The notes below the pieces were generated by a model. It had not been told where the DNA came from. It searched no databases and saw nothing but the letters and a program-made list of their open reading frames with translations. 64,000 nt of DNA, from the NCBI GenBank assembly GCA_000708835.1, contig DF237147.1:69169-133168 (forward strand), written 5' to 3'. A program made the translations under genes and the position numbers. The DNA is from Klebsormidium nitens (Eukaryota > Streptophyta > Klebsormidiophyceae > Klebsormidiales > Klebsormidiaceae). Below are positions 42,709-55,000 of the stretch, one piece after another. Position 1 is the first letter of the stretch, and the number at the start of each line of letters is the position of its first letter.

Positions 42709-43083
42709 TGTGCTTTGCAATGCGGTGCCAAGAGATCAGATTTTGTGTGTTCCGAACTCGAGGTTGAAGAATTGCAGAGCATCAGCCGTCAATGTCACAA
42801 GCATGAGAGCTGGCTTTCTCGGTAACCCTAGTGCTACATTGTCATAACCGTGCTCAGGTCCATTCCTGGGCTTTAGCCCAGGTTAACCCGGCTAGGGCAG
42901 CCCTTGACCCTTTCTCACTTGCAACCACGTTGAAGCTGGGCTTGAAAACATCCAGTACAGTGTGCAGTTCACGTTCAGGACGCGTTCTTTGGTGGCGTCT
43001 CTTCCTAGTGATACGCAATCTGGAAGGAATTGGTGGGATCGGGTGCCACACTGAGGCGGAGCCGGATGCGTGCAAAGTAATCA
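42709..43083. promoter_or_regulatory. Compact divergent promoter of isomerase small subunit and MDN1
   Basis: Only 375 bases separate the start codons. An inverted repeat CCTGGGCTTTAGCCCAGG (42865-42882; 8-base arms, 2-base centre) presents a TGGGCT word on both strands. TGGGCC/T words are the plant 'site II' elements bound by TCP factors, frequent before ribosome-related genes. A partial telo-box-like TAACCCTAG is at 42823-42831 (telo-box consensus AAACCCTAA). These are sequence matches; binding is inferred. Confidence 0.45.
42865..42882. repeat. Inverted repeat with TGGGCT on both strands
   Basis: Perfect 8-base arms (CCTGGGCT / AGCCCAGG) around a TT centre, lying between the divergent isomerase and MDN1 start codons, about 200 bases before the MDN1 ATG. 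Its symmetry fits a site read equally by both genes. Confidence 0.75.
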
Positions 43084-46000
43084 ATGGCTTCCAGTAGATG
43101 GCTTGAGGCGTTTCGTGCGCTGGCCTCAAGGAGGCCTGAGGTCCTCCAGCGGGCGGATGTCGACCACCTCTTCAAAGAACACCCAAACAAGGTAAGAGCA
43201 CAATGCTGAGGGGCCACTCTTTCAAGCTGCATTTCTTTGCGAATGCTCTCATATCGGCCCAGAAACTTTGATGGTGGTGTGGTTTCGAGTCCATCTGCTT
43301 GTTAACGGTCCAGACAGTTCGCCCTGCTTTGCAGTTCTGATGTCTACATTACAAGCTGCCCTGCAACTAACATTCAGGATTCTGCTGCGGTTTGTGCACT
43401 TAGACAGCATTGCCCTCATTGCTCGCTGACGCTCGATGGTTTTGGTGGTGTGGGGTTTCCCATCACGTGACAGTAACCACACGTGGAATCCTAACTCTCT
43501 CCTTTGCTGTGTGCAGCTTACGGAGGAGCACTGTCGTGCTCTGGCCCAGCGCCTGCTTGTGCAGCCTGGTGTCACCTTGGCTGCAGCCAGCTGTTTTCGT
43601 CCCTTCCTCAGCGACATAGTTCAAGATCTCGTCAGCCAGCTCCAGTCACAAAGTCCCCGAGACAGCGCCACCACCCCTTTTGTCCCCTACCACGAGCAAG
43701 TCGCTGTCGCTTTCAGCTTCCTGCTCCCTCTGGCGCCTCAGCTGCTGGATCCCATACAGCACTACTTCTCCACCTCGCCGGAGCCTTTTGCCAGACTGCT
43801 GGCCGGCATCGCTGGCGCCGACGGCCCTTCCCAAGAATGGGGCATCACACTGCACGCGGTCGCTCAAGCATCTCACCGACTTCTGTCGACGGCTCCCGCG
43901 ATATTCAGGGAGTTGTGGAACTGGGGTCCGTTCTTTGATCTCCTGGCATATCAGGAGCCAAGTTCTGATAGCAGAGCCAATCAAGATACGCCACCTCAAG
44001 GGGGCGCCTCTGGGGATTCCGATGGCGGTGGTGGTACGGGTCAGGCAGCTGGTAATGGTCAGCCTATTCCTACCACCGCTGCCGAGATCCGGTGGTCCGC
44101 TGTTCAAGTGGCGCGGATAGTGCTACAGCTTAGTGATGCAAGCACGGAGCAGCTGGCGGCAAACACGGCGAGGCTGACGCCGGTGGAGGCGGCCGCATGC
44201 GCTGTGAGGTGAGGGTGGTCTTTGACACAATGCTGACTCTGGGGCCACTGAGATTGGTAGATCTTCGGCTTCGAGATAGTGTTGGAAGACTTTTTGGTTG
44301 TGTCCAATATGCTGTCTCAGTTGACGGTCAGCCTTTGAAGCTTACACCAACAAAGGAGTTCATAATTGGGTGAATGAATTGCCAGTGTGGCATTGTTGTT
44401 GTGAATTGGGGAAGGTGCTCGATTACTTGGATACAATATTAAAGCATTCCCTGTTGCAGATGGGAGGATGAAGCTGCCACCATCGACTTTGAGAGAGCCC
44501 GCATGTTTATGACCCCTAGTAAAGCAGAAGTGGCCAGAGATCTTCCATCCGCTGAAAGTTCGTATAGTGAAGCAAGTGCGCCAGACCCCTCCGTTAGTCC
44601 CCCTTCGCCCTACAGTGTGTCTGGTCAAGCCCCACTAGGTAGGCTGCAAGTATGCGGCATCGATCTTCCCCTCCGGCAATATGGGGGCCAAGGCAGCGGC
44701 CTGGGCCCTGGGCCCCCTCTTATAGAAGCCCGCTCTGCACTCGTTCTCACCCCGACAACTCGCAGAAATCTAGAAGCAGTTTCTCTAGGCCTGTGCCAGG
44801 GCCGGCCGGTCCTGCTCGAGGGCCCACCTGGCGCTGGCAAGTCGGCGATCATCGATGAGGTGGCCAGGGTAACAGGAAACCACAACGTCATCAAGTTCCA
44901 CTTGGACGACCAGACTGACAGCAAGACCCTGCTCGGGAGTTACGTGTGCACGGAGGTCCCCGGGGAGTTCCGCTGGCAGGCGGGGGCACTCACGCAGGCG
45001 GTGGCCAAGGGCATCTGGGTGGTGTTTGAGGACGTTGACTGCGCGCCCTTCGAGGTGCTGTCGGCCCTGATCCTGCTCCTGGAGGACCGCCAGCTGTACA
45101 TCCCAGGGCGGGGAGAGGTCCTGCCCGCTGCTCCCAACTTTCAAGTCTTTGGAACTGTAACGACACGGACCGGGCGGGCCGCTTCTGCCGGGACGCGGGA
45201 GGTGCTGGGGAGCCACTGGGCGCGGGTCAGCATCGCGCCCCCAGAAGAAAGCGAACTGGTCGATATTGCGTCGGCGGCAGTCCCGGAAGTCGCGCCTCTA
45301 GTTCCCAAGATGGCAGCCACTCTGCAGCGGGTGCGTGTGCTGACGGGCCAATCGGCAGGGGGAAATGCAGGGGGTGCAGTGGTTCAGGTTGGGCGGTTGT
45401 ACACTGCGAGAGACCTGCTGAAGTGGGCGCGGAGAGTGGCCGCAAGCGTTCGAGGGATGGAGCACCTCCTGGTTTCGGGAGCAGACCGGCCCCTCCCGCA
45501 GAAAGTACGAGAAGTGGTGTATGCGGAGGCGGTGGACTGCTTAGCGGGAGCAATCCCGAAGCCCGACGACCGGCGCCGGGTACTGCAGGCTCTTGCGAGT
45601 GATTGGGGCGTTTTAGACAGTCAGGTGGAGTACTACAGTCAGCTGCATAAGCCGGGGCTGCAGATTGGCGCGGGGGGCGTGCAGGTGGGACGGGCCACGC
45701 TGCCAGCTGTTGGGAAGGTGGAGCATTCTGAGAGCCGGGGAGTGTATGCACAGACGGGGCACACGATGCGTCTGCTTGAGCGGGTGGGGGTGTGCGTGCA
45801 GCAGAACGAGCCGGCGCTGCTGGTCGGGGAGACTGGGACGGGGAAAACGGCCCTGGTGCAGTTCCTGGCGCGGCAAGTGGGGGCCACCCTCACGGTGCTC
45901 AACATGAGCCAGCAGACAGACAGCGCCGATTTCCTGGGGGGGTTCAAACCAGTCGAGGTGAGGGCCGCGGGAAGCTGAGGCGTGCGATCGTCTGGAAGAA

Positions 46001-49000
46001 CTTTTTCCTACGGTATTTGGGAGGGTCGTTGTAGTGCTTCAGTAACAACCAGCGTCGTTGAGGAGGCCTTCTTCCTCTGTCTTGGATGCTCTTTCGTATA
46101 CGTCAGATGCAGTCAGTCCTGTCAGAGCAGTGCCTCCCACTGCTTCTCCTCGACTCATTCGTTCAGCCTAATATGCGACTTCTCCGACCCGGACTTACTA
46201 TCTTGGCCACCTCGTTGTGCAGGCTCATGCCATCTGCGTCCCCTTGGCCACGTCTTTCTTCTCCCTGTTCCGGCGCACTTTTCCCAGCCAGCAAAACAAC
46301 GACTTTGTAGCCCGCGTACGCACCCTGGCCGAGAAGCGCAAGTGGGTGCCCCTCCTCAAGGCCTGTCGCTCTGCCGTCGAGCGTGTGGCCAAGTTAGCCG
46401 ACGCCTCCACCGACGGCACACCAGCATTGAGCCCACAAGCAAGCGGGGACGAACCCCAGCCGAAGCAAATAACGAGCAAGAAGAACGGCCATCCGTTGAG
46501 CAACGGGGGTCCCCAGGGGAGCCCAAAGGGCGCCAAGCGACGCCGGCCAATGGACCCGTCCCTAATGGAGCAGTGGCGCACGTTCGCTGGGGAGCTGGCA
46601 CGCGCGGAGCGGCAGGTCGAGGCCGCGCAAACGGCATTCGCATTTGCCTTCATCGAAGGGGCCCTCGTAAAAGCCCTGCGCGAGGGCCACTGGCTGCTTT
46701 TGGACGAGATCAACCTGGCGCCTGCTGACGCTCTCGAGCGCCTCAGCGGGGTGCTGGACGGCGAGCGGGGATCCCTCTGCCTCACCGAGAAAGGTGACGT
46801 CGAAACCATCCCGCGCCACCCGAGCTTCCGCATCTTTGGCGCAATGAATCCGGCCACTGACGTGGGCAAACGGGACCTGCCGCTGCCCCTGCGGCAGCGC
46901 TTCACTGAGCTGTACGTGGATGAGCTGACGGGACGGGACGATCTGCGCCTGCTGGTGGCGCGCTACTTGGGGGAGGCCGTGCCGGGGGCGCCGGTTGATG
47001 ATATTGTCGACTTCTACCTGGCGGCAAGGCAGGAGGCGGAGGCGACGCTCTTGGACGGGGCCAATCAGGTAGGGACTTGCGGTGGGCAGAGTGTTGCTAT
47101 AGAATTCGTCGCTCGCAGATGCGCCGCCCGGTTGTCACGGCTGTTGCCAAATCGCCTTGCAAACTGGCGTTACAACTGCTATATTCTTTTGCAAGCTTGA
47201 GTTTGGGAGCCTCTACGAATCTAAACAAGGAGACATTTTTGTTCTTCAAGGCTGAGCGCTTTCTTTCGTAGTGTCCGCCTGACTGTTTGAAAGACATTGG
47301 TGCTGATCCCGCCCGCTTTGCTCGTGCAGCGGCCGGGATACAGCCTGCGCACGCTGTCCCGCGCGCTCGAGTACACGGTGGCGGCGCTGCCCATCTACGG
47401 CTTCCAGCGCGCGCTCTTCGACGGCTTCTGCATGGGCTTCCTCACGCTGCTCGACCGCCCCAGCGCGCCCACCATGGAGCGCCTCCTCGTGAAGCACCTC
47501 CTCAAGGGCAGCGTCGGGGGGCTCAAAGCGCTGCTGCGGCCACCCCCCCAGCCCAGTCCCAACCACGTCCTCTTCGAGCATTTCTGGGTCGAGGCGGGGA
47601 CGACGGCGCGCATCCTTTCGGAGGCGGACTTTGCGGAAGGCCCGGGGCGGAGCCGGTATGTGATGACGGAGAGCGTGCGTGAGCATTTGAAGAACCTCGC
47701 GCGCGCGGTGCTGGTGCGGCGGTACCCGATCCTGCTGCAGGGGCCGACGTCGAGCGGGAAGACCAGCCTGGTGGAGCACCTCGCGGCCAGGACGGGGCAC
47801 CGCTTCGTGCGCATCAACAACCACGAGCACACCGACCTGCAGGTCAGGCCCATTCCCTTTGGTGGTGACTTGCTTCCGCTTCGAAGAACGGTTTAGGCTG
47901 CAAATACTAAATGTTTATTCATTGAAAGCGAAAGCTGTTTTCAAAATGCTGGTCCTACGGTATAAAGGTTTTTGTTTTTATTTGAATGAAGTCAGTCTGC
48001 CTGAAGGCGATTGTGACAACACCTTCGGCATCTGACCCGCGAAACCGATAGGCACACTGCCCAGGACACTGAGCATGAGTTGCTCGCAACTTGCGCTGAA
48101 GCTTGTTTCTGTTTGTTCCACCAGGAGTACCTGGGCAGCTATGCCACGGACCCCCAAAGCGGGCGGCTCGTATTCCAGGAAGGCGCCCTGGTGGAGGCCG
48201 TCCGAAAAGGCCACTGGATCGTGCTGGACGAGCTGAACCTGGCGCCGTCGGACGTCCTGGAGGCGCTCAATCGCCTGCTCGACGACAATCGCGAGCTTTT
48301 TGTACCAGAGCTGCAGGTGCGCTGCTTTAGACCACTGGTGGACTTGGCGCCGATGCTTGACATTTCCAGTTACCGGCTTTGTTCTGCTGTTGTAAGTTTG
48401 ACCTGATTTACGAGGTTCGTTAAGGTTTCTTGGAAGTACAGCTCCTAAAATGGCCCTTCGACGAGCAGCGTCCTCCTTTGCAGAGAAGCGGCCGCTACCA
48501 GATACTCAAGTCAGGTCTAAGGCCAACCCTGTGCCTCAAGATCGTTACAGTTCTGGGAGAAGAAAAGCAAGTCTGGCGCCTGGGGGCACCGCCGTTTTGG
48601 CGTGCCTTTAAGGCGCCGCTTGCGCATCAGCCGCTCGTTGCCTCAGTGGCCTCTTTTAGTGGCCACCTTCGGTTCATAGTGGCTGAATATTTCCTTCAGA
48701 CGCTCCTCTGCTGTCATGTCTGTTGTCAGTCCGTTTTGTCGGTTTCTCCGACAGCCGCGGTTCTTCGATTTGAGAAATGCTGCCTGCCTGTTGGAGTCTG
48801 TGCTCTGAGCAGACGATGAAAGATTTGCGAAACAACGAATCGTGACTTGTTGCTGGCCTGAACAAACTTGGCAATCAATCGGCGTTTCCCCTGAAGTGCG
48901 TCAGTGTAAACGTCCTCTCTCCTTACTAGTTCTTCGTTGTTCTCCCCTCTCACAGGTGACCATCAAGCCGCACCCCCACTTCATGCTGTTTGCCACCCAG

Positions 49001-52000
49001 AACCCCCCAGGGACCTACGGCGGGCGGAAGGCCCTGTCACGTGCCTTTCGTAGCCGCTTCCTGGAGCTCCACGTGGACGACATCCCTGCGAGCGAGCTGA
49101 CCCGCATCCTGGAGCTGCGCTGCGGCATCCCCGCCAGCTACGCTGCCAAGATGGTGGACGTCCTCAAGGACTTGCAGCGGCACCGCCAAGGCACAGCGGC
49201 CTTTGCTGGTGAGGGCTTGGGAGAGGGCTTGACGCTTTTCCTGTTGCTAGGATGAGGAACCGCACAATTTAAGCTGGCATCTGCGTCTCTTGGTTTTGTT
49301 GAAGTCATACGCTCAGCCCTTTCGTTCCTGCGTTGCACCGTGGATTGGCAATGATTGCCGATATTGGGTTTGGCTTGATCGGATGCAACCCATGGGCGAG
49401 ACGATCCATGCCCTCGTTCTACTGCAAAGACATACCTGCAAAGACATATCTTGGAGTGATTGAAGTATTGTAGAATCTACGGTTCTGATACATACCCTAC
49501 CTTTTTCTGTCGCAGGCAAGCACGGTTTCGTGACCCCCCGTGACCTGTTCCGGTGGGCGGAGCGGCATGCAACTGGCTACGAGGAGCTGGCTCGGGACGG
49601 TTTCCTGCTGCTGGGGGAGAGACTGCGGGACGAGGCGGAGAAGCAGATTGTGAAAGCCACTCTGGAGAAGCACATGCGGGTCAAGCTGGACTTGTCTACG
49701 CTGCACGAGGTGTGGGTGCCACTCCACCATGATCTGCTTTCATCTTTTTCCACGTGCCCTTGCAGCCATCTCGAATCTTGTGCATGGGCTAGCTCTCAAT
49801 AGGCATTCGTGCTCAGCAGTGACAGTCGCTTCGCCGTTGCTTTCGCACTTGCATCACCAGGTACTAATCTCTTTGGGACCCGCAGACATTCACGCGTGCT
49901 ACATCCTGGCAATCTTGTTGATAAAGCGGCACCACCCAGAAACGCCTCTTGAAGCATATGACATCTATTGAGTTCTCCTTTCGACACTCGCAGGTGTCCA
50001 GCTCCGAGGCCTTCCAGGCGCTGGAGCAGCGCATGCGCGCGCCCGACGCGGTGGCCGCAGTGGGCAAGATCGTGTGGACGGGGGCGATGCGGCGGCTGTT
50101 CCACCTGGTGGAGCGGTGCCTGGCGCACAACGAGCCGGCGCTGCTGGTGGGCGAGACGGGCGCGGGCAAGACCAGCGTGTGCCAGATGCTGGCGCTCCTG
50201 CGCGGCCAGCGCCTGCACATCCTCAACTGCCACCAGCACACCGAGACCTCCGACTTCCTGGGGGGTTTCCGCCCGGTCAGGTAAGAACCGGGAGCTGCGG
50301 TGGCGAACTTAGAGTGATTTGCCTACTCCTGGGCCAGGACTCTGTGGTGGAATCAAGCGGACGGTTTGTTTGATCTCCCTTTGTTCTTAGCACAAATGTA
50401 CGTTGACTGCTGCGAAAAGCGTTAGAGATTTGCAAGTTTTGAGTCAAGGTTACAAACCATTTTACCCCTGGAAGAAACGGCTTAAATGAGGGGTGCCGGG
50501 GCTCTGATCTTGTTTCTCTGCTTTTCTGCTCCAGGGACCGGGAGCGCACGGCTGCTCGCGCCACTGCGCTCTCTACAGAGGTGGCCCAGCATCCGCTGTT
50601 CCAAGCCACCGTCTTAGAGCTCGACCCCGCCGCCCAAAGCCCATTCATCAGCACCGACGTACAGGACGCCGCAGTTACCATCTCTTTGATCAATCGGGTC
50701 GTCCACACTCTTCATGCACGCACACAGTCTCCGTCAGAATCACTAGCGGAGGGAATAGAATGCCTGACATCAGCAGCGGCTGAGCTGCAGCAGCTGGTGG
50801 GGGAATGGCAGGCCCTGTTTGCGTGGCACGACGGTCCTCTGGTGGCGGCGATGCGCAACGGCGACATGCTGCTAGTGGACGAGATCTCGCTCGCAGAGGA
50901 CAGCGTGCTCGAGAGGCTCAACAGCGTGCTGGAGCCCAAGAGGCTGCTGGTGAGCCGCTACTGCCGCTCAAAGTCTCTGGCGATTTGCGCCCTTTCTTCA
51001 TCACGGTATCTGGTAGCGTCGATCGGATATGAGCGCATTCGAGTGGACTCTGTTCTTCGAGCGCGTCGTTGAAGCCGGAGCGTTGAGCCTTGTCCATGAA
51101 TTGTTGGGTTCGTTTCCTTGCTGTAAGCTTCAAGTTTCATCTTTATCTGCCTTCAAAGGCTGTGCCTTGAAAAACTAGCGCTAGGGCTAAGGTTTTCTCC
51201 CTAGCCCTGTTGGCTGAGCACGCTTTAAATCCTGTGGCGGTAGCCTCCTGGCAATGAAGCTGCATAATCAGGCGTGCAACAGAAATTTGCAGTATTCCGT
51301 GTCTCTCCAGCCCGCCCGTGTTGGTCTGACTAGACATTCTGCACATATCTCATTATCACAAATATCGCTCGAAGATATATCCTCATCCAGTGCGCTCGTG
51401 ACACTCGTCTGGCGCTTTGGCTGCAAAGCCCACGCGGTTGACACTTCTCTTCGCCTTTCGTTGTGGGCCTTTCGTTGCGGGGCTTGCAACTTTTGATTCT
51501 CCTCACGATTGGGACCTCAGAAGCGTCCGCCCACATCCCCTTCTCCCCCTCCGTCTCCCCCCACAGGTCCTGGCTGAGAAGGGCGGCACAACCGTGGAGG
51601 AGCTGGTGGCACACCCCAACTTCCGGCTGCTGGCCACCATGAATCCGGGGGGCGACTTCGGCAAGAAGGAGCTCTCGCCTGCGCTGCGCAACCGTTTCAC
51701 CGAGCTCTGGGTGCCCGCCATCACCAACCTGGACGACCTGCGCAGCATCGTCCAGGACCGCCTCCCCCAGGGGGAACTTCGTCCGCTCGCCGAGCCGTTG
51801 TTACGCTTCTGGCAGGTGGGTTGCCAATTTGCTCTCTGCTCGAGTGTCAACGCTTGCTGTGCTTTCTTCAACATGGTCGTTGAATGTATCTTCTTTCAGG
51901 CCGGTCGTCATCAGCGCGTATAAGCCAAAGGCCCTTGTGTACTTCAAATGCTGGCAGACTGAGCCCCGATTTCGTTGAGTCTCTGTCGTTCTTACACACG

Positions 52001-55000
52001 GCCTCTGATCGGTCGAAGCTCTCGACCAGTCAGAAGGGCACGCTATAGTACCGATTCGTTGTTGAAACTGTTTGTGCGAACCCCTGCTTAGTGGCGCTTA
52101 GAATCCTCGTGGTGCTGCCTACAGTGGTTCCAGCACGAGCAGCAGGGCGGCGGCAAGGTGCTGTCAGTGCGCGACTTGCTTGCCTGGGTGTCGTACATCG
52201 TCACGGCTGCGCCCACCATCGGGCCCTTCCCAGCCTTTATGCACGGAGCCTTTCTGGTGCTCCTGGACGGCATCGGCTTAGGTACGCCTGCACTGATCCG
52301 TTCTTATATCAAGGGGCGTTTGATGCATTTCAATAGATGTTGACTCCGAAAAATCCAAACCTGTTCTGTGCTCGGCAGCAGAAGGCTTGATGTAAGGGTT
52401 GGAGACAAGTTTTGCGTACCAAAGTCATTGTTTCTGGAGGGTCATAGGAGACTGGTTGAGGGAGAAGATCGTGATGGTCTAGCTTGAGGCTTACGCTGCA
52501 ATTGCTGACATTATTGAAGGCTTCTGACTCGGTTCCTGATGCAGGTCTGGGGATCTCAGCAGAAGCCGCAGCTCGCACACGCACTGAGTGCTACCACTAC
52601 CTCCTCGACCTGCTGCCGGAGGTAAGGATTGCCTCAAGATCTGCCCTCTGGTATTCCTTATCAGTTCTCGAAGCACTCTACCTGCAGTCCAGCACGTGTT
52701 GTATTGAGCGACTTTGTTCTCCGTTTAAAAAAGTTGCCCGAGTCTTCGCCTTGACAGGCTGTAAACGCTTTCTCCACCGCATCCATCTTGCCCTTCTTTC
52801 TCCAACCCTTATCTTGCCTTATTTTCAGGTCGAGCGGGCCGCTGTCGTGGCTTCTAGCGGCATCCCCGCTCCCGGCATCCCCCTCCCCCCCTCCCTCTCC
52901 GACTTCGGCCGCATTACTGCGGACGAGTCTTCCTTCGGGCTGCACCCCTTCTACATCCCGCGAGGCCCGCACGCCATCGCAGGGGCGCCGTTCGAGCTGG
53001 GCGCCCCCCGCACGTGCCGCAACGCGATGCGCGTCATGCGCGGCCTGCAGCTGCGCAAGCCGGTGCTTCTGGAAGGCAGCCCCGGGGTGGGCAAGACGAG
53101 CCTGGTGGCCGCTTTGGCCGCTGCTTCGGGGCACAAGCTGGTGCGCATCAACCTGTCGGAGCAGACTGACATGATGGACCTCCTTGGAACGGACCTCCCG
53201 ACTGAGGGCGCGGCCGGGGGAACGTTTACGTGGTCGGACGGCGTGTTCCTACAGGCGCTGCGGGGGGGGGATTGGGTATTATTGGACGAGCTCAACCTGG
53301 CGAGCCAGTCGATCTTGGAGGGGCTCAATTCCGTGCTGGACCACCGCGCTGAGGTGTTCATTCCGGAGCTGGGCCGCACCTTCCGGTGCCCGCCCACCTT
53401 CCGGCTGTTCGCCGCGCAGAATCCGCTGCAACAGGGGGGCGGCAGGAAGGGCCTTCCCAAGTCGTTTCTCAACCGCTTTTCGCGGGTGAGACTGCCCGTT
53501 CTCTTCTCCTTCGTTTTCGACCTGGCGATGGCTCTGTCCTGGTGTATCTTTCCGTCTGGGCCTATTGCCACTTTGCTGGAAGCTACTTTTGGATTGCCCC
53601 CTTTAATACCTGAGGGCTTGTCATGATCCGGATTGAAATCAGAAGGTGTTCGATCTCCAGGCACGATTCGAAGGCTTGCCAGCAGGCAGCAGTGCGCTCC
53701 TGCCAATATGCTGCTGAGTTCAAACTTTCGTGCTACACAAAGGTCCGTGGAAATGGTCACCCTGATGCCGCAGATCACTGAAGCACGCGTCAGGCCATGC
53801 ACGAAACAAGCATTCACCGTGTGTCCGTACTTTCTTGAGTCACCGAACCAGCGTTTTCGTCTTCTTCAAGCTGCGACACGACATGTGCGCTCGGAACCGC
53901 CCAATTGATCTTTTACGCTGCAATGCCTGCTGTGGTTTCGAAATTCCGGCTTGAGTCCACCGTTTTGGGTTTCAACGACCCTGCTTTTTAATACGTAACG
54001 GTGAAGTTCGACGAAATGCTGACACTTGCCCTGCCATCCCCTAGGTTTACGTGGAGGCCCTGGAGGCCGCCGACCTGGAGTTCATCTGCACAGCGCTCTT
54101 CCTGTCCATCTCTTCGCCTACGCTGCACCACATGGTGTCCTTCAACGAGCGGTTGCACCACGAGACCATGGTGGCGCACTCGTTTGGCCACCGCGGCGCC
54201 CCCTGGGAGTTCAACCTGCGCGACATCCTGCGCTGGTGCGAGCTCATCCTCAAGTCGCGGGAAGAAGACCCGCTCCTGCACGTCGCGGCATCCGACGACG
54301 AAGCAGCGGGGCAGCACCTGGGCACGATCTACCTGCAGCGGATGCGGCAGCCGGAGGACCGACGGCGCGTCGTTGCGCTGTATCGGGAAGTCTTTGGGAC
54401 GGAGCCGAGTTTGGAACTGCACCCGCGGCTCACGATGACGCCTGAAACCCTCCAGCTTGGCCGGACGACACTTTCGCGAGAACGGGATCCCGGGCCTGGG
54501 CAAGCCGGGGGAACGCGCCAGCTGGCGGTGATGCCAGGACAGCTGTCGGCGCTGGAGACGGTTGCGCGGTGCGTGCAGAGGGGGTGGATGTCCATCCTCC
54601 TGGGGGGCCCGGCCTCGGGAAAGACCAGTCTCGTAAGGACGCTGGCGCAGCTGACGGGGAACGTGCTCCACGAGTACCCCCTCACCAGCGCCTCAGACAC
54701 CACAGAGCTGCTGGGCTGTTTCGAACAGGTGAGGGGCAGGGGGGGCATCCATCCGTTGTCGAAGCAAAATTTGACTGACTTTTTATCCATTTCTAATCTT
54801 GCTTCGTATTTGGGGCCATGATTTATGTGCTCTAGTGTCTCCAGCAAGTGCTGTACAGTTTTCTGTCATTGATTGCTCCGTCCACACCTGTTTGATCGAT
54901 TACTCACCCAATTTCGACCTCACTTTTGCAGTTCGATCCCATGCGGCGCATGCGCAGTGCCCACTCCCGAGCCCAGTCTGCCCTCCAGTCCGTGTGCGAG

